The notes under the pieces were generated by a model, which saw nothing but the letters and a program-made list of their open reading frames with translations, was not told where the DNA came from and did not search any database. The translations under genes were made by a program, and so were the position numbers. Of a stretch of DNA of 11,066 nucleotides, positions 1 to 6,283 are shown piece after piece. The DNA is from an uncultured Bacillota bacterium (GTDB lineage: Bacteria > Bacillota > Clostridia > Tissierellales > Tissierellaceae). How positions within the stretch are numbered: the first letter of the stretch is position 1; the number at the start of each line of letters is the position of its first letter. The stretch spans positions 1 through 11,066 of the forward strand of contig CALGAG010000127.1 in NCBI GenBank assembly GCA_937951995.1, written 5' to 3'.

Positions 1-8
1 GATGTGCA

Positions 9-371
9 ATGAAATTTTGCTGGACTACATTGACTGTCAACGATATGGACAAATCCATTGAATTTTACTCTGAAATCGTGGGACTGAAGGTGGACAGGAG
101 GTTCAATGCAGGACCGGATACGGAAATCTGTTTTTTAGGAGAGGGAGAAACAAAGATTGAGCTGATTTGCGATACCGACATTAGGCCGGATTGTCTGGGT
201 GAGGGCATATCCATGGGCTTTGAGGTCGAGTCTCTTGATGAGATGAGGGATGTTTTGAAAAGAAAGGGGATAGAGGTACATAGTGGCCCATTCCAACCAA
301 ACCCAAATATAAGATTTCTCTATGTAAAGGATCCAGATGGATTTAAGGTGCAGTTTGTGGAAAACATTTAA
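9..371 (+). CDS. VOC superfamily (glyoxalase/bleomycin-resistance fold) protein
   Basis: The protein has 120 residues, the usual size for a single-domain VOC protein. It carries two beta-alpha-beta-beta-beta modules: an N-terminal one with the typical helix DMDKSIEFYSEIVGL (12-26), and a C-terminal one ending in the signature YVKDPDGFKVQFVE (105-118). By hand alignment to E. coli glyoxalase I, the four metal-ligand positions read W5, E51, S68 and Q115 instead of His, Glu, His, Glu. Only one canonical ligand remains, so lactoylglutathione lyase activity is unlikely. It could be a small-molecule binding protein or a VOC enzyme with a different site; the substrate cannot be told. The first ATG lies eight bases into the window, so its ribosome site and promoter are outside. 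It converges on the M20 gene across a shared hairpin. The family call is firm and the function is unknown. Confidence 0.88.
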   Translation: MKFCWTTLTVNDMDKSIEFYSEIVGLKVDRRFNAGPDTEICFLGEGETKIELICDTDIRPDCLGEGISMGFEVESLDEMRDVLKRKGIEVHSGPFQPNPNIRFLYVKDPDGFKVQFVENI

Positions 372-385
372 ATAAATGACCTTAT

Positions 386-429
386 AAAAAGAAATCGACC
401 AGCTTGTACAAGCTGATCGATTTCTTTTT
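386..429. terminator. Bidirectional intrinsic terminator between the VOC gene and the M20 gene
   Basis: This is a long inverted repeat with arms AAAAAGAAATCGA and TCGATTTCTTTTT around an inner stem AGCTT-GTAC-AAGCT. The two stems stack through one extra pair and one C.A mismatch in the plus-strand RNA. In the minus-strand RNA that mismatch becomes a G.U pair, so the hairpin is slightly better for the M20 operon. A-tracts on one side and T-tracts on the other give a U-run in both directions. The M20 stop codon (428-430) touches the outer edge of the stem. Confidence 0.88.
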
Positions 430-1312
430 ACTGAACTTCATCTTCCTTGGGTAGGGAGGTGAAGTTTTGAGTTATTCTGGAGTAGATATCCACTGCATTA
501 ACAAGGTCTTCGATCTTTATATGCTCCTCTTCCGTATGGGCCAGGGAAAGATCGCCGGGACCAAACACTACAGTTGGTATATTGGCATAGGTCTTTAATA
601 ATGCTGCATCGGACCATCCTATACCCCTTGTGATATTGGGCTCATAGCCCATTACGTCCTTGATACCCTCCCTTACTGATGTAACGATGGCCTCATTGAA
701 GGATGTAATCAGTGGGGGATGGTATAGCTCAAGAAGACTCTCAGGAGTCACTTCTATCTTGGCATTGAATTTGGGGTCCTCTTCCTTGAGCTTATCAATT
801 ATTTCCTGGTACTCTGCCATTACTGAGTCCTTGTCTTCACCAGGGATATACCTTCTGTCAATCCTAAGGATACATTTGTCTGCCACGGTGCTTTGCTCGG
901 TTCCTCCAGTAATTGTTCCAAAGTTCATCACCGAGCTACCCATGTACTCGTCGTATTTTTCCCTCAGGACAGGATAAAGGTCTTCCTTGACCCTGCTGAT
1001 AAAGGTCATTGCATGTTCAATCGCATTGACTCCAAATTCAGGTCTCCCACTGTGTGAGGCCTTTCCGTAGAAGGTTACATCAAACCACTCCAAACCCCTG
1101 TAGCCTATGGCATACTCGTAGTCTGAGGGCTCACCCACAATTGCACCATCAGCTGTGATATCTGATTTTACTATATATTCAGTTCCTTCACTTTTACCCT
1201 CTTCGCCGATGACTGCAGTGAAGATGACATCACCTCTTGGAACATAGCCACTTCTTTTCATTGCAACCATGGATACCATAAAGGATGCAAGGGCACCCTT
1301 CATGTCCACAGA

Positions 1313-1321
1313 TCCCCTTCC
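1313..1321 (-). promoter_or_regulatory. Possible internal ribosome site after the premature stop
   Basis: The minus strand reads GGAAGGGGA just after the TAA. Its GGAAGG part lies six bases before a GTG (1309), and the full motif lies nine bases before an ATG (1303), both in the M20 frame. Reinitiation could make a C-terminal fragment. The same bases encode the conserved Gly-Arg-Gly-Ser, so the resemblance to a ribosome site may be accidental. Use of this site is inference. Confidence 0.3.
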
Positions 1322-1327
1322 ATAGAT

Positions 1328-1330
1328 TTA
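1328..1330 (-). other. Premature TAA stop codon within the M20 gene
   Basis: Read on the minus strand, the frame runs Ser-Asp-Gly, TAA, Ile-Tyr-Gly-Arg-Gly-Ser. Both flanks match the conserved M20 segment leading to the metal-binding Asp, so only this codon is out of place. TAA is not the codon used for selenocysteine (TGA) or pyrrolysine (TAG). Confidence 0.9.
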
Positions 1331-1652
1331 CCCATCAGAAAGGGTTGCTGCAAAGGGATCAATGGTCATATTGTAAGGCAAGACCGTATCCGTGTGTCCA
1401 TTGAACATTAGTGATTTCCCATCCCCCTTTCCTTTAATTGTAGCTACTACATTGGGTCTTCCGTCCACAACAGGGTGAAGCTCCGAATGAATCCCATTAT
1501 CAAGAAGATAATTGTGTATAAACTCTGCAATGTTTCTTTCAAATCCAGGAGTATCCTTATGGCTGGGTATCCTGACCAGGTCTTGTGTAAGGCTTATCAA
1601 CTCAGCCTCAGTAAAATATTTTCTTGGGTCGAAGTTCATTTCTGTCAAAATG

Positions 1653-3950
1653 TCACTTCCTTTCATAAATACCTTTATAATTGAAAAGTTTGACGGCTTT
1701 TCTTAAATGGTAGGGTATTGAACCAAAATGCCTCTTAAGCTTAAGGTCAAGCTTTTTAAGGTAGTCCTCCATGATGCTTATCTCATCCAGGCTGGGAATA
1801 TAATCTCCATACTTGGACTTTACAAACAACTGGGTTGCCTGCTTAAAACCAAATTTACCAAAGTCGTGAAACTTGTGGGAAATCCTATTGGAATATTCAA
1901 AATGAGTTTCTCCTGGATTGCTCCCATATCCCAACCTTTCAACATGCTTGGTCATCTCATGATAAAGGTATAGGACCTTGCCCCTGTTGTCAAGGCCTTG
2001 GTAGGACTGCTTATCTTTCCTAACATGGTATATTCCCCTTAAGAATCTACCCATCACCACTAACGTTATCACAAGCAGAGTAAATAATGCAAATGATGAG
2101 GATGTCCAGGAGGGATTCTCCTTGTCTGCACCCTGTGTACCAGGTGTATCCCCAGTTACATCATCTGAATCTTCCCCTCTTCCATCAGCAGACTCAGGAT
2201 CTCTACTTCTGCCATCAACTTGGTCAGATTCAACATCTTCAACAAGCTGGGGATTATAATCCAAGAGCCTGGCAGGAGGGTTGTAGGCAGGTGTTGCTTC
2301 CAGTGTAATCCACCCAACCGGCTCTATATAGGCCTCTACCCATGCGTGGGCGTTGCTGTTTCTGACCTCTTGTATACCCTCATCGGTTTCCGGACCAATA
2401 GTAAAACCTTCCACATACCTGGTTGGAATACCTTCAATTCTCAATAGAACAGCCAGGGAAGTCGCAAAATAAGTGCAATAGCCCTCCTTCTCCTGGAAGA
2501 GGAAATAGTCAACAAAGTCAGTGTTTTCAGGGACATGGGGTACATCCAGATTATATTCATATGACTCCCTTAGGTAGCTTTCCATTGCAAGCGCCTTATC
2601 AATACCTGAATCCAGCCCATCTGTAATTGCATTTGCAAGTTGGATAGTCCTGTCTGATATTGTGTCGGGAAGGTCTAAATAAGGGTTGGGATTCATTAGG
2701 TCATCTAGGCTTTTATCCCTTCCCCTTTCAACCTGGATTCCATAGGCACGTGGGATGTAGGCCCTGACGAAATAGGTTTGGCCTGCATAGACTCCGTCTG
2801 AATAAGAAAGTGAGAAGTCACCATTTACAAGCAATCCCAAACTGTCTTCGAAAGTGAATGAGTAGGGTTGGAGTGGACTAAATACAGTTGTTGAGGATAA
2901 TCTAATATTTGTGATTGAGAAACCAGCCTCCCTATAGTAAAGTGCTTTTTCCTCATCTGACAGACCTGAAAAATCAGACCCCTCCTGTACCAGTTCAAAA
3001 AACCCAGGGTCTTCCATCCAACCTGTCCCAGTATATGTGTGCCTGACATTGCCACGAAGGTAATTTACCCTGTCGCCACGGATACTCATAACTAGAGTAT
3101 CGTCAATCTCAACCGGGCCACCCAGAAGGGAGGAGTCATCCTGAAATCCTGTTGTAGAAAAGTCAAAAGCTAGGGCATCACCAGAAACCCTTCTGGCACC
3201 TTCTCCTGAACGCAATTCCTGTACGATGGGGAATGCCGAGTTTACCTTGTCATTCAGCCATGCCCATCTTATATAGTCTGATGTTCCAGGTAAGGTGGAT
3301 GAAAGGAGTGCGATTAACATACTGTAGATTATGACTACATGCATCCAGGACGGATACATACTTGAAAATACGCCTTCACCTTTGATGGTTTTGACGGAAT
3401 CTAATTTAACCAGGGATTCATAACCCACTACCAGTAGGTATGAGAAAATAAAAAAGACCATAAGGATAAATGCAGTGTCGTAGAAACTATACCAGTAAAT
3501 GAAGAATATGGGCATGTAAAGCAGGGGTAGAAGAAGTCTTTTTCTCCCCCTGAAAACCACCAATGATGTGTAGATGGAAGTAACTGAGACAAGTATCATC
3601 CACAGTGGAAGCCGATTGTCCGGACTGATGTTTTCAACGCCGGAAAGATTGTTGATTACATTATTTATCAGGTCGAAGGTCAAGTCTCTTATAGCAGGAT
3701 AGAATCCCGACCAGACACTGTCCAGTATAATTGAACCAACAAGTGATACTGTCAACAGGATGAACATATACAGTGGCTTAATTACGAGGTACCTTACAAT
3801 TGCAGCAATTAGAAACACTATTGCAAGTTCAAGCCAGATACCTTTGTTTAGGCTCATGCCAACAGAAAACATCCTGGCAAGGGAAAAAACCATGGTTAAA
3901 TAGGACAGATTAATTGTAAATCTATTGAGCTTCGAATCATTGCCAATCAT
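1653..3950 (-). CDS. TgpA-like membrane transglutaminase (DUF3488 / transglutaminase core / DUF4129)
   Basis: The protein has 765 residues. About seven membrane segments lie in the first 221 residues (roughly 13-31, 38-55, 59-76, 114-133, 138-154, 158-177, 203-221). An extracytoplasmic region carrying the transglutaminase-like core follows, then an Asp/Glu/Ser/Gly-rich linker (571-612), another membrane segment (619-641) and a C-terminal DUF4129-like domain. The papain-like triad reads C492 (EGYCTYFATS), H535 (NAHAWVEAYI) and E551 (GWITLEATP). The third position is Glu where classical transglutaminases have Asp. The family is thought to act on proteins or peptides outside the membrane; the substrate is unknown. 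The start at 3950 is preferred over an ATG at 4043, because GGAGGTG lies four bases before it and the longer version would run deep into the DUF58 gene. It overlaps DUF58 and M20 by 14 nt each. Confidence 0.9.
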   Translation of the reverse strand: MIGNDSKLNRFTINLSYLTMVFSLARMFSVGMSLNKGIWLELAIVFLIAAIVRYLVIKPLYMFILLTVSLVGSIILDSVWSGFYPAIRDLTFDLINNVINNLSGVENISPDNRLPLWMILVSVTSIYTSLVVFRGRKRLLLPLLYMPIFFIYWYSFYDTAFILMVFFIFSYLLVVGYESLVKLDSVKTIKGEGVFSSMYPSWMHVVIIYSMLIALLSSTLPGTSDYIRWAWLNDKVNSAFPIVQELRSGEGARRVSGDALAFDFSTTGFQDDSSLLGGPVEIDDTLVMSIRGDRVNYLRGNVRHTYTGTGWMEDPGFFELVQEGSDFSGLSDEEKALYYREAGFSITNIRLSSTTVFSPLQPYSFTFEDSLGLLVNGDFSLSYSDGVYAGQTYFVRAYIPRAYGIQVERGRDKSLDDLMNPNPYLDLPDTISDRTIQLANAITDGLDSGIDKALAMESYLRESYEYNLDVPHVPENTDFVDYFLFQEKEGYCTYFATSLAVLLRIEGIPTRYVEGFTIGPETDEGIQEVRNSNAHAWVEAYIEPVGWITLEATPAYNPPARLLDYNPQLVEDVESDQVDGRSRDPESADGRGEDSDDVTGDTPGTQGADKENPSWTSSSFALFTLLVITLVVMGRFLRGIYHVRKDKQSYQGLDNRGKVLYLYHEMTKHVERLGYGSNPGETHFEYSNRISHKFHDFGKFGFKQATQLFVKSKYGDYIPSLDEISIMEDYLKKLDLKLKRHFGSIPYHLRKAVKLFNYKGIYERK

Positions 3951-5148
3951 GGGACACCTCCAGGACATCACTGATGCTTTGATTGTAGTCAAGCCGGTAC
4001 ACAGGGATATTATCCTCGCGAAGCTTGCCAACCAGGTATCCATCCACAGACCCAGACCTATTGTGTTTATCAGAAACCACCACTACAATGGGATTCATGC
4101 CTCTATATGCAAGATCCATAACCGTTGAACCATTTTCAGGATCCAATGAAGGAGTAACCAGGATGGTACAGGATCCTTTTTGTATCTTGAGGGACTGATC
4201 AAGTATCAATTGGCCAAGGGGGAGACTGCCGGTTGCCGAATATCTGGCCAGGTTTTCGAGATATGGTTTGAGGTCATTATAGTCTCTCCCTTCCAATCGG
4301 TAATGCTTCCTGTCATTTTCATAATTAACCGCTATAGTTATGTTACGAGACAGACAATAGTTGACTATGCTTACAACCGTCTCAACCGCCTTGTCTTCCA
4401 TCCTCCGGTCAATATCCCCTTTATAATTTGAGGATAAGCTATCCATTAATATTTCAACATATGTGTCGCTACGGGCTTCAAATTCCTTTATAATAGGGAC
4501 CTCGCTTCTTGAACTTGCCTTCCAGTGAATGGACCTGGTGGAATCTCCCTCTCGGTACTCCCTTAGTGCAGATACACGACTTTTGTCCCTGTAGGCACTT
4601 TGGGACACAAGCAGTTCTCCTGATTGAATCCCTGCAGGAATCTCAAAGGAGCTTATTTTTGTGATTTCAGGCAGTATTAGGATTGATATATCCGATTTAA
4701 AATGCTTCTTGAGGCTATACAAGCTAAAAACATCATTTATAGCCAGATGAAAACCACCTACTTCATAGGAGCCCCTTCTTCTGAGGGTGGTCATTTCAGT
4801 CTTGGCGAAAGTATTCCGACTTTTCAAATAGAAGGTCAGATTTTCAGCTTTTTTGCCACCAACTGCATATGAAAGATCCGGTGTGAAGACCAGAAATGGG
4901 AAAAGAAGATAGGAATTGTTTTTTACCAGGTATCTAATGCCAATAATGTCTCCTGCATAGAATTCACCTGAGGGGACACCAACAGAGCCTGATAGGAGTA
5001 GGAGTCCCAGGCCGCTGTGTATTAGGGGCAATATCAGATAGAGTAGGAGGGCATGAAAAATCAGGTAGGGGATTTTTCCTCCTACCAAGAGAACGAATAC
5101 AAGTGATGACATTAAGAGTATAAGGGCTGTTATGAAATTTCTATTCAT
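3937..5148 (-). CDS. DUF58 domain-containing membrane protein (VWA-like)
   Basis: The protein has 403 residues. Two hydrophobic segments (about 5-22 and 26-54) are followed by a beta-rich stretch and then the DUF58 signature: REYREGDSTRSIHWKASSR at 196-214 and KEFEARSDTYVEILMDS at 221-237. The second half resembles a von Willebrand A-like fold, with a short DSLSS at 236-240 in the place of a MIDAS-type loop. DUF58 proteins are habitually encoded beside MoxR ATPases and TgpA-type transglutaminases, and are thought to be the partner that the ATPase remodels. That role is family knowledge and inference, not shown here. The ATG at 5148 overlaps the moxR end by 8 nt. I see no clear ribosome site before it, which suggests coupled translation from the ATPase gene. 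Confidence 0.92.
   Translation of the reverse strand: MNRNFITALILLMSSLVFVLLVGGKIPYLIFHALLLYLILPLIHSGLGLLLLSGSVGVPSGEFYAGDIIGIRYLVKNNSYLLFPFLVFTPDLSYAVGGKKAENLTFYLKSRNTFAKTEMTTLRRRGSYEVGGFHLAINDVFSLYSLKKHFKSDISILILPEITKISSFEIPAGIQSGELLVSQSAYRDKSRVSALREYREGDSTRSIHWKASSRSEVPIIKEFEARSDTYVEILMDSLSSNYKGDIDRRMEDKAVETVVSIVNYCLSRNITIAVNYENDRKHYRLEGRDYNDLKPYLENLARYSATGSLPLGQLILDQSLKIQKGSCTILVTPSLDPENGSTVMDLAYRGMNPIVVVVSDKHNRSGSVDGYLVGKLREDNIPVYRLDYNQSISDVLEVSHDWQ
3955..3961 (-). promoter_or_regulatory. Ribosome-binding site that fixes the transglutaminase start
   Basis: GGAGGTG on the minus strand, followed by four bases and then ATG at 3950. It lies inside the end of the DUF58 gene. No comparable site precedes the upstream in-frame ATG at 4043. 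Confidence 0.8.
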
Positions 5149-6082
5149 GGCTTAACACCGGAACTGTCACCCGCTTTAAAACTCCCTTCAGTATTGATTC
5201 TATACTTTTTCTTTCGATTCTAGCCTGGGATGATAATATCATACGGTGGCCAAGAACAGGAATCGCCACTTCCTTTACATCATCGGGAATGACATAGTCC
5301 CTGCCCTTGATAAATGCACAAGCCTTTGAAGCCTTCAACAGATCTATGGATGCCCGTGGACTTGCTCCCAGTCTCAGGTCTTCATAAGACCTGCTCACCT
5401 CTGAAATCCTTACGATATAGGATAGGATATCATCATGGACCTTAAGAGAGGCTACACTTTCCTGCATATCCAATATTTCCTCTCCAGTAACCACTGGACT
5501 TACATCCACGAGATTCCTGATTCCTTGATAGTTATGAAGGATTTCAATTTCGTCCTCCTTGGAGGGATAACCAAGGGAAATCCGCATAAGAAACCTATCA
5601 AGTTGTGCTTCGGGAAGAGGGAAGGTTCCCTGGTATTCCAGAGGGTTTTGGGTAGCCAGGACCATAAAGGGCTTTCTCAAAACATAATCCCTATCCTCTG
5701 TGGATACCTCACCCTCCTCCATAGCCTGCAACAGGCTGGATTGTGTCTTTGGTGAGGTCCTGTTTATCTCATCCGCCAGAAGTATCTGTGTGAAAATCGG
5801 GCCCTTCCTAAACACAAAGGATGAAGTTTCCTTCTGAAAAATATTAACGCCGATTATATCCGAGGGCATAAGGTCTGGAGTGAATTGAATCCTTCTATAT
5901 TCAAGATTCATGCTCTTGGCCAAGGCCTTCACCAGGGTGGTTTTTCCTACACCAGGTACATCTTCTATGAGCAGGTGGCCTTGAGCCAGAAGGGCCATCA
6001 CAACTATTTCAAGTACATCGTCCTTACCCTTTATTGCCTTCCTTAAATTCGCCAGAACAGCTAATGCTTTAGAATTATCCAT
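5141..6082 (-). CDS. MoxR-family AAA+ ATPase
   Basis: The 313 residues match the usual MoxR length. The Walker A motif is GVGKTT (44-49) within EDVPGVGKTTLVKAL. Walker B is LLADEINR with D104 and E105. Sensor 1 lies in ATQNPLEYQGTFPLPEAQ (143-160), an arginine-finger candidate is R163 in LDRF, and sensor 2 is in LGASPRA (R243). The protein is cytoplasmic. MoxR ATPases act as chaperone-like factors that assemble or activate VWA-domain partners, here presumably the DUF58 protein encoded next. This is the first gene of the four-gene minus-strand operon. Its ATG at 6082 is preceded by GGGAGG with a five-base spacer (6088-6093), the strongest ribosome site of the operon. All key ATPase residues are present, so it should be functional. 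Confidence 0.95.
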   Translation of the reverse strand: MDNSKALAVLANLRKAIKGKDDVLEIVVMALLAQGHLLIEDVPGVGKTTLVKALAKSMNLEYRRIQFTPDLMPSDIIGVNIFQKETSSFVFRKGPIFTQILLADEINRTSPKTQSSLLQAMEEGEVSTEDRDYVLRKPFMVLATQNPLEYQGTFPLPEAQLDRFLMRISLGYPSKEDEIEILHNYQGIRNLVDVSPVVTGEEILDMQESVASLKVHDDILSYIVRISEVSRSYEDLRLGASPRASIDLLKASKACAFIKGRDYVIPDDVKEVAIPVLGHRMILSSQARIERKSIESILKGVLKRVTVPVLSHE

Positions 6083-6234
6083 GATTTCCTCCCAACAAGT
6101 GTCTTCATGATATTTATACCTAAAAACAAATCATGTACACATGCAAAGGGAAACCTTTTACAGAGTTTAAAGCAGCACACCTATAAGTAATACAATCGTA
6201 ACCAAATAGTAAACACTTCACAGTGATACATGGG

Positions 6235-6240
6235 TATAAT
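6235..6240 (+). promoter_or_regulatory. Candidate -10 box for the propeller gene
   Basis: A perfect TATAAT lies 43 bases before the ATG. No convincing -35 box sits at 16-18 bases; TTCACA (6217-6222) is only 12 bases away. An alternative is TTTACA (6157-6162) with TATAAG (6182-6187) at a long 19-base spacing. The exact start of transcription is therefore uncertain. Confidence 0.35.
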
Positions 6241-6266
6241 ATCCAATAGGAAGTACAATCGGACCA

Positions 6267-6274
6267 AAGGGAGG
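6267..6274 (+). promoter_or_regulatory. Ribosome-binding site of the propeller gene
   Basis: AAGGGAGG is followed by nine bases and ATG at 6284. The protein then begins with a clear signal peptide, which supports this start. Confidence 0.8.
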
Positions 6275-6283
6275 TAAATTGTA

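Larger units (their letters stand above)
428..1666 (-). pseudogene. M20-family metallopeptidase/deacylase (ArgE/DapE/CPG2-like), interrupted by one in-frame TAA
   Basis: One reading frame of 412 codons encodes a complete M20 zinc hydrolase, except that codon 113 is TAA (1328-1330). Both halves are in the same frame, so there is no frameshift. Expected residues are present: H91 and D93 in NGHTDTV, D121 in YGRGSVDMKG, E155-E156 in GEEG, E179 in GEPSD, and H377 in SLAHTEEE. The lid/dimerisation domain contains KASHSGRPEFGVNAIE. The family cleaves amide bonds (peptide ends, N-acyl amino acids); the substrate here is unknown. The stop falls in DG-stop-IYGRGS, where relatives commonly carry Lys or Arg, so AAA to TAA is the simplest origin. 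The start at 1666 has AAAGG six bases upstream and overlaps the transglutaminase gene by 14 nt. It is the last gene of the operon. It may be a fresh pseudogene, a base-call error, or two fragments. Confidence 0.85.
6083..6283. promoter_or_regulatory. Divergent intergenic region between the MoxR operon and the propeller gene
   Basis: These 201 AT-rich bases must hold both promoters. For the minus-strand operon, TATAAA (plus positions 6113-6118) is a possible -10 box, but no good -35 box lies 16-18 bases upstream of it. Small dyads occur here: CATGT-AC-ACATG at 6132-6143, AAAGG-GAAA-CCTTT at 6145-6158 and TCAC-A-GTGA at 6218-6226. They could be operator sites or chance. I see no small gene with a ribosome site. 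Confidence 0.45.

Noticed and set aside
660..977. Plus-strand open frame opposite the M20 gene, with others like it opposite the transglutaminase, DUF58, MoxR and DUF2207 genes
   Set aside because: They are antisense shadows of well-supported genes, without ribosome sites, domains or sensible protein composition.
1328..1330. Recoding of the M20 internal stop as selenocysteine or pyrrolysine
   Set aside because: The codon is TAA, not TGA or TAG, and relatives usually have Lys/Arg at this place rather than a catalytic residue.
1301..1340. Frameshift in the M20 gene
   Set aside because: The two halves are in the same frame, and the bases between them encode the expected IYGRGS residues, so only a substitution is needed.
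3951..4043. Longer transglutaminase start at 4043
   Set aside because: The extra 31 residues look unlike a TgpA N-terminus and lie within the DUF58 gene, and a strong ribosome site sits directly before ATG 3950.
6083..6283. Riboswitch or small RNA in the divergent region
   Set aside because: No long stem, terminator or known aptamer pattern is visible, and the region is short and must hold two promoters.
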